Assembly: GCA_964579675.1 (NCBI GenBank)
Contig: CAZOIA010000215.1
Location: 1-8,866, forward strand
Direction: 5' to 3'
Length of the DNA: 8,866 bases
Source of the DNA: CAZOIA01 sp964579675
GTDB lineage: Bacteria; Planctomycetota; Phycisphaerae; UBA1845; PWPN01
The translations under genes and the position numbers were made by a program. Below the pieces are notes generated by a model. It searched no databases. It was given only the letters and a program-made list of their open reading frames with translations, and was not told where the DNA came from. Numbering within the stretch: the first letter of the stretch is position 1; each line of letters opens with the position of its first letter. Of this stretch, positions 6,615 through 8,866 are shown piece by piece.

Positions 6615-6724
6615 TCATCGGTGGTGGAGACGACGCCAAACACCATGGCCCAAACTCGCGCTTCCGGATTTCCGACAATGAAGTATGCAACCGGTGGCCC
6701 CGCCCGCCGGTGTATCGTACGCTT

Positions 6725-6760
6725 GACCCGGGCGCGGGAAGCGTGATCCGCCCCGGGGTC
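6725..6760 (+). promoter_or_regulatory. 10-bp GC hairpin covering the ribosome-binding region of the last gene
   Basis: GACCCGGGCG (6725-6734) pairs with CGCCC (6749-6753) and GGGTC (6756-6760), with only two bases (6754-6755) bulged and a 14-base loop. The only Shine-Dalgarno-like run before the gene, GGGG at 6755-6758, falls in the 3' arm, seven bases before ATG 6768 at the stem end. Folding would hide it from the ribosome, so this could be a translational switch. A TTGACC at 6723-6728 overlaps the 5' arm, but no matching -10 follows. Confidence 0.45.
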
Positions 6761-6767
6761 CGTGTAT

Positions 6768-8801
6768 ATGGCACAGCATCGGCCCATTCTCCGACATGCG
6801 AGCCGACGGTGGGTCGGCTGGAATCGGCATCGCGGCGTCGCCCTGGTGCTGGTTCTGGTTGCCGTCATCGTGGCCGCCACCGTCGCCCACTCCTTCGTGA
6901 GCGCTCAGAGCACGTCCATCAGCATTGCCCGCAACGTCCAGAAACACGCAACGGCACGACACGTGGCCGAGTCCGGACTGGAACTCGCCGTCGCCCACAT
7001 TAGATCCAACGACAACTGGCGCACTGAGCAAGCCGACGGCACGTGGGTCACCGACGAACCGTTCGGAGACGGGACGTTCACAATCGTGGGCGAAGACGGG
7101 GAGGACACCGACGGTGACGGCGTCGTGGATGGTGACGGCGATCTGTCCGACGATGATTCGGACCTGCTGACATTGACGGTGACCGGGAAGATCAATGGAT
7201 CGAGCCACGTTGCGCGGGCGGTGGTCAGGCCAATTCCGGGTGATGGTCGAAAGGTGCTCATGCTGGTCCCCGATCCCGGCGATCTTGCCCCTGAAGAGCA
7301 ACAGCGTAAAGGGCTGATCGAGAGCTGGGGGTGGGAAGTGGCCCTTATCGAGGACGGCGCTTCCCAGGCCGAGATGGAGGCGGCGATGGCCGAGGCCGAC
7401 GTGGCCTATCTGCCTAATAACGTCAACATCAGTGCCGGTGAAGGCGAGCTCAACTGGCCGATCGGCGTGGTAAATGAGGCCGGCCCCTTGTGCCCGGCAT
7501 TGGGTATCTCGTCCAGCCACGGCGATTTCAACGCGACCACCATCGACCTAGTCGATAACACGCACGAGATCACTGAGCCTTTTGATCCCGGCGTGCTAAC
7601 CATCGCGGCGAGCGCCGGGGTGATCGAACACCCTGCGGGTACGCTGGCTGACGGCGCGACCACACTGGCAAGAGAGGCGGGCGGCAGCGCAGCGGCGTTG
7701 GTCGTGATTGACCAGGGCGGCGCCCTGCACGGCGCCAGCGCCCCGGGGCTGAACGCAGCCTACTATACGCTCGGCTTTGCACCAAGCTGGCTGGGCGAGA
7801 TTGACTTCTACGGCGAGCCAACCGCCACCGCGGTGGTTGAGGACATCGATCAGCCCAGTACTAGCGGGGCGGGTTGGCCCGGCGGGCCCGCCAACAACTT
7901 TGCTGTGAAACTCACCGGAAGCGTTTCGGTCCCTCAGGACGGCACTTGGACGTTCTACACCAGGAGTGACGACGGCTCAGCCCTGTGGATCGACGACACC
8001 CAGGTCGTTGACAACGACGGTCTGCACGGCATGAGGACCCGCAGCGGCAGCATTGACCTCACCGCGGGCTCGCACAGTATCGAGGTTCACGCATTTGAGC
8101 GCGGCGGCGGGTACGGATTGATCGCCTATTGGCAGGGCCCCGGCGTGCCGGGCCGGACCGTGATTCCAGCCGACGCGTTCAACATTGGGGCGGCCGCGGC
8201 ACCGAGGGTGCATTTCCCCCTCGGCGGATTCAGCGTCAGCCAACTCACCAGCGACGGCAAGGGCCTCTTCAAGCGCGCGATGCAGTGGGCCGCCGGCACC
8301 GCGGACGCACAGGGTCTGGCCGCCTCATACTTCGAGCTCGGTTCGTCCCCCCGGCGGCTGAGCGACGTGGACTGGTCGGCAGACCCGACCGCCACCGCGC
8401 TCGTTCCGAACATCTATGTCAACGCCGGAAGCGGTCCCGGATGGCCGGGTGGGCCGACGGACAACTTCGGCGCGAGATTCGTCGGCCAGGTGATCATCCC
8501 GCAGGCCGGCACGTGGAGGTTCTATACACAAAGTGACGACGGCTCGGCCCTGTGGATCGACGACACCCAGGTCGTTAACAACGACGGCCTGCACAGCATG
8601 AGGACCCGCAACGGCAGTATTGGCCTGAGCGCTGGCCCGCACGACATCGACGTCAAGGTATTTGAACGTTCCGGGCAGTATGGACTGATCGTGTCCTGGC
8701 GAGGCCCCGGAGTGCCGTCTCAGACGGTTATTCCCGCAGGCGCGTTCACCGGCGGTCCGGGCGGTGGTGCCGGCTACACCTACCAGATCGACTGGCGCTA
8801 G
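6768..8801 (+). CDS. PilX/GspK-like pseudopilin with alpha/beta domain and two PA14 domains
   Basis: 677 residues from ATG 6768 (GTG 6762 is the alternative). The basic leader ends in RHRG23, followed by the hydrophobic VALVLVLVAVIVAATVA and a long helix with HATARHVAESGLELAVAHI, the form of a PilX or GspK minor pilin N-terminus; residue +5 is Leu, not Glu, as in GspK. Next come DGTFTIVGED, an acidic calcium-like loop (about 109-131) and a pilin-like LTLTVTGKING strand. An alpha/beta domain starts at VLMLVPDP (163-170). Its closing part, HFPLGGF...RAMQWAAG (482-510), is separated from the rest by PA14 domain 1 (327-471). PA14 domain 2 is at 516-660, and the end is short and Gly-rich. PA14 domains commonly bind glycans, so a pilus- or secretion-linked surface adhesin is likely. 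No other pilus gene is in the window. Confidence 0.88.
   Translation: MAQHRPILRHASRRWVGWNRHRGVALVLVLVAVIVAATVAHSFVSAQSTSISIARNVQKHATARHVAESGLELAVAHIRSNDNWRTEQADGTWVTDEPFGDGTFTIVGEDGEDTDGDGVVDGDGDLSDDDSDLLTLTVTGKINGSSHVARAVVRPIPGDGRKVLMLVPDPGDLAPEEQQRKGLIESWGWEVALIEDGASQAEMEAAMAEADVAYLPNNVNISAGEGELNWPIGVVNEAGPLCPALGISSSHGDFNATTIDLVDNTHEITEPFDPGVLTIAASAGVIEHPAGTLADGATTLAREAGGSAAALVVIDQGGALHGASAPGLNAAYYTLGFAPSWLGEIDFYGEPTATAVVEDIDQPSTSGAGWPGGPANNFAVKLTGSVSVPQDGTWTFYTRSDDGSALWIDDTQVVDNDGLHGMRTRSGSIDLTAGSHSIEVHAFERGGGYGLIAYWQGPGVPGRTVIPADAFNIGAAAAPRVHFPLGGFSVSQLTSDGKGLFKRAMQWAAGTADAQGLAASYFELGSSPRRLSDVDWSADPTATALVPNIYVNAGSGPGWPGGPTDNFGARFVGQVIIPQAGTWRFYTQSDDGSALWIDDTQVVNNDGLHSMRTRNGSIGLSAGPHDIDVKVFERSGQYGLIVSWRGPGVPSQTVIPAGAFTGGPGGGAGYTYQIDWR
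7746..8180 (+). repeat. PA14 domain copy 1, inserted in the alpha/beta domain
   Basis: 145 codons from G-L-N-A-A-Y-Y to V-I-P-A-D-A-F. It pairs with copy 2 at a constant offset of 567 bp without gaps at either end. It contains the PA14 hallmark SDDGSALWIDDTQVVDN and the closing AYWQGPG. Confidence 0.85.
8313..8747 (+). repeat. PA14 domain copy 2, C-terminal
   Basis: 145 codons from G-L-A-A-S-Y-F to V-I-P-A-G-A-F, the same length as copy 1. From 8532 to about 8627 the DNA is nearly identical to 7965-8060, while the first 200 bp are much more diverged. Confidence 0.85.
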
Positions 8802-8866
8802 TCCCAAAACAAGAGACTGTAGCATCAATACAGAGCATTTCTGCTGATGTGAGGCCTTCTTGGCCG
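8802..8866 (+). other. Right-edge spacer with two short stems
   Basis: The sequence turns AT-richer after the TAG. AGCA/TGCT (8834-8837, 8842-8845) and GGCC/GGCC (8853-8856, 8862-8865, loop TTCTT) are 4-bp stems. The second could be the start of a terminator cut by the window edge. No gene starts here. Confidence 0.25.

Noticed and set aside
6723..6728. TTGACC as a -35 box for the last gene
   Set aside because: No acceptable -10 lies 16-18 bases downstream; that position is GC-only and within the hairpin arm.
6308..6880. Minus-strand open frame spanning the folB end, the spacer and the pilin-like start
   Set aside because: It overlaps two well-supported genes on the opposite strand and shows no recognisable motif; the open frame fits GC-rich composition.

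Overview
The window is GC-rich and every convincing gene lies on the + strand. The style of the proteins points to a planctomycete, probably a Phycisphaerae-like or related environmental lineage. The clues are long secreted multidomain proteins with dockerin-type calcium loops, the C-terminal signature (…LQACLTGPGV… then D-x-D-x-D-G) common on planctomycete exported proteins, FG-GAP/VCBS repeats, and a PilX/GspK-like protein carrying an alpha/beta domain and PA14 domains. This assignment rests on recognising protein styles, not on a marker gene.

Layout. (1) 1-3060: 3' part of a large secreted protein with fibronectin-III-like modules, a seven-unit FG-GAP/VCBS array, a beta-rich region, an internal type I dockerin and a planctomycete C-terminal signature. 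(2) 3267-4169: small exported protein, probably SGNH-hydrolase-like, with a glycine-rich linker and a dense cysteine cluster. (3) 4196-5380: UroD/MtaA-type protein with an intact His-x-Cys...Cys zinc motif, starting 26 bases after gene 2. (4) 5381-5582: spacer with an exact TATAAT, a perfect 6-bp hairpin and a short coding-like stretch. (5) 5583-6095: flavin reductase-family protein. (6) 6132-6515: dihydroneopterin aldolase (folB), 36 bases downstream and probably cotranscribed. (7) 6516-6767: non-coding spacer rich in inverted repeats, ending in a 10-bp GC hairpin that covers the likely ribosome-binding region of the next gene. (8) 6768-8801: pilin-like protein with two PA14 domains.

Genes 2-3 and 5-6 may form two short transcription units. 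The metabolic genes (zinc/corrinoid-type methyltransferase-like protein, flavin reductase, folB) sit between surface or secreted proteins, and I see no evidence that all six form one system. I did not find an obvious new defence or mobile system.

The most unusual signal is architectural. In both large proteins a complete domain appears to have been inserted inside another. In gene 1 a 351-residue, seven-bladed-propeller-sized array interrupts an fn3-like module, and removing it on paper restores exactly the same 12-residue loop found in the uninterrupted sister module. In the last gene a PA14 domain interrupts the alpha/beta domain of a pseudopilin-like protein, and a second PA14 copy of identical length follows that domain.

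No gene-free stretch exceeds 300 bases. No tRNA, rRNA, CRISPR, insertion sequence or attachment site was recognised.
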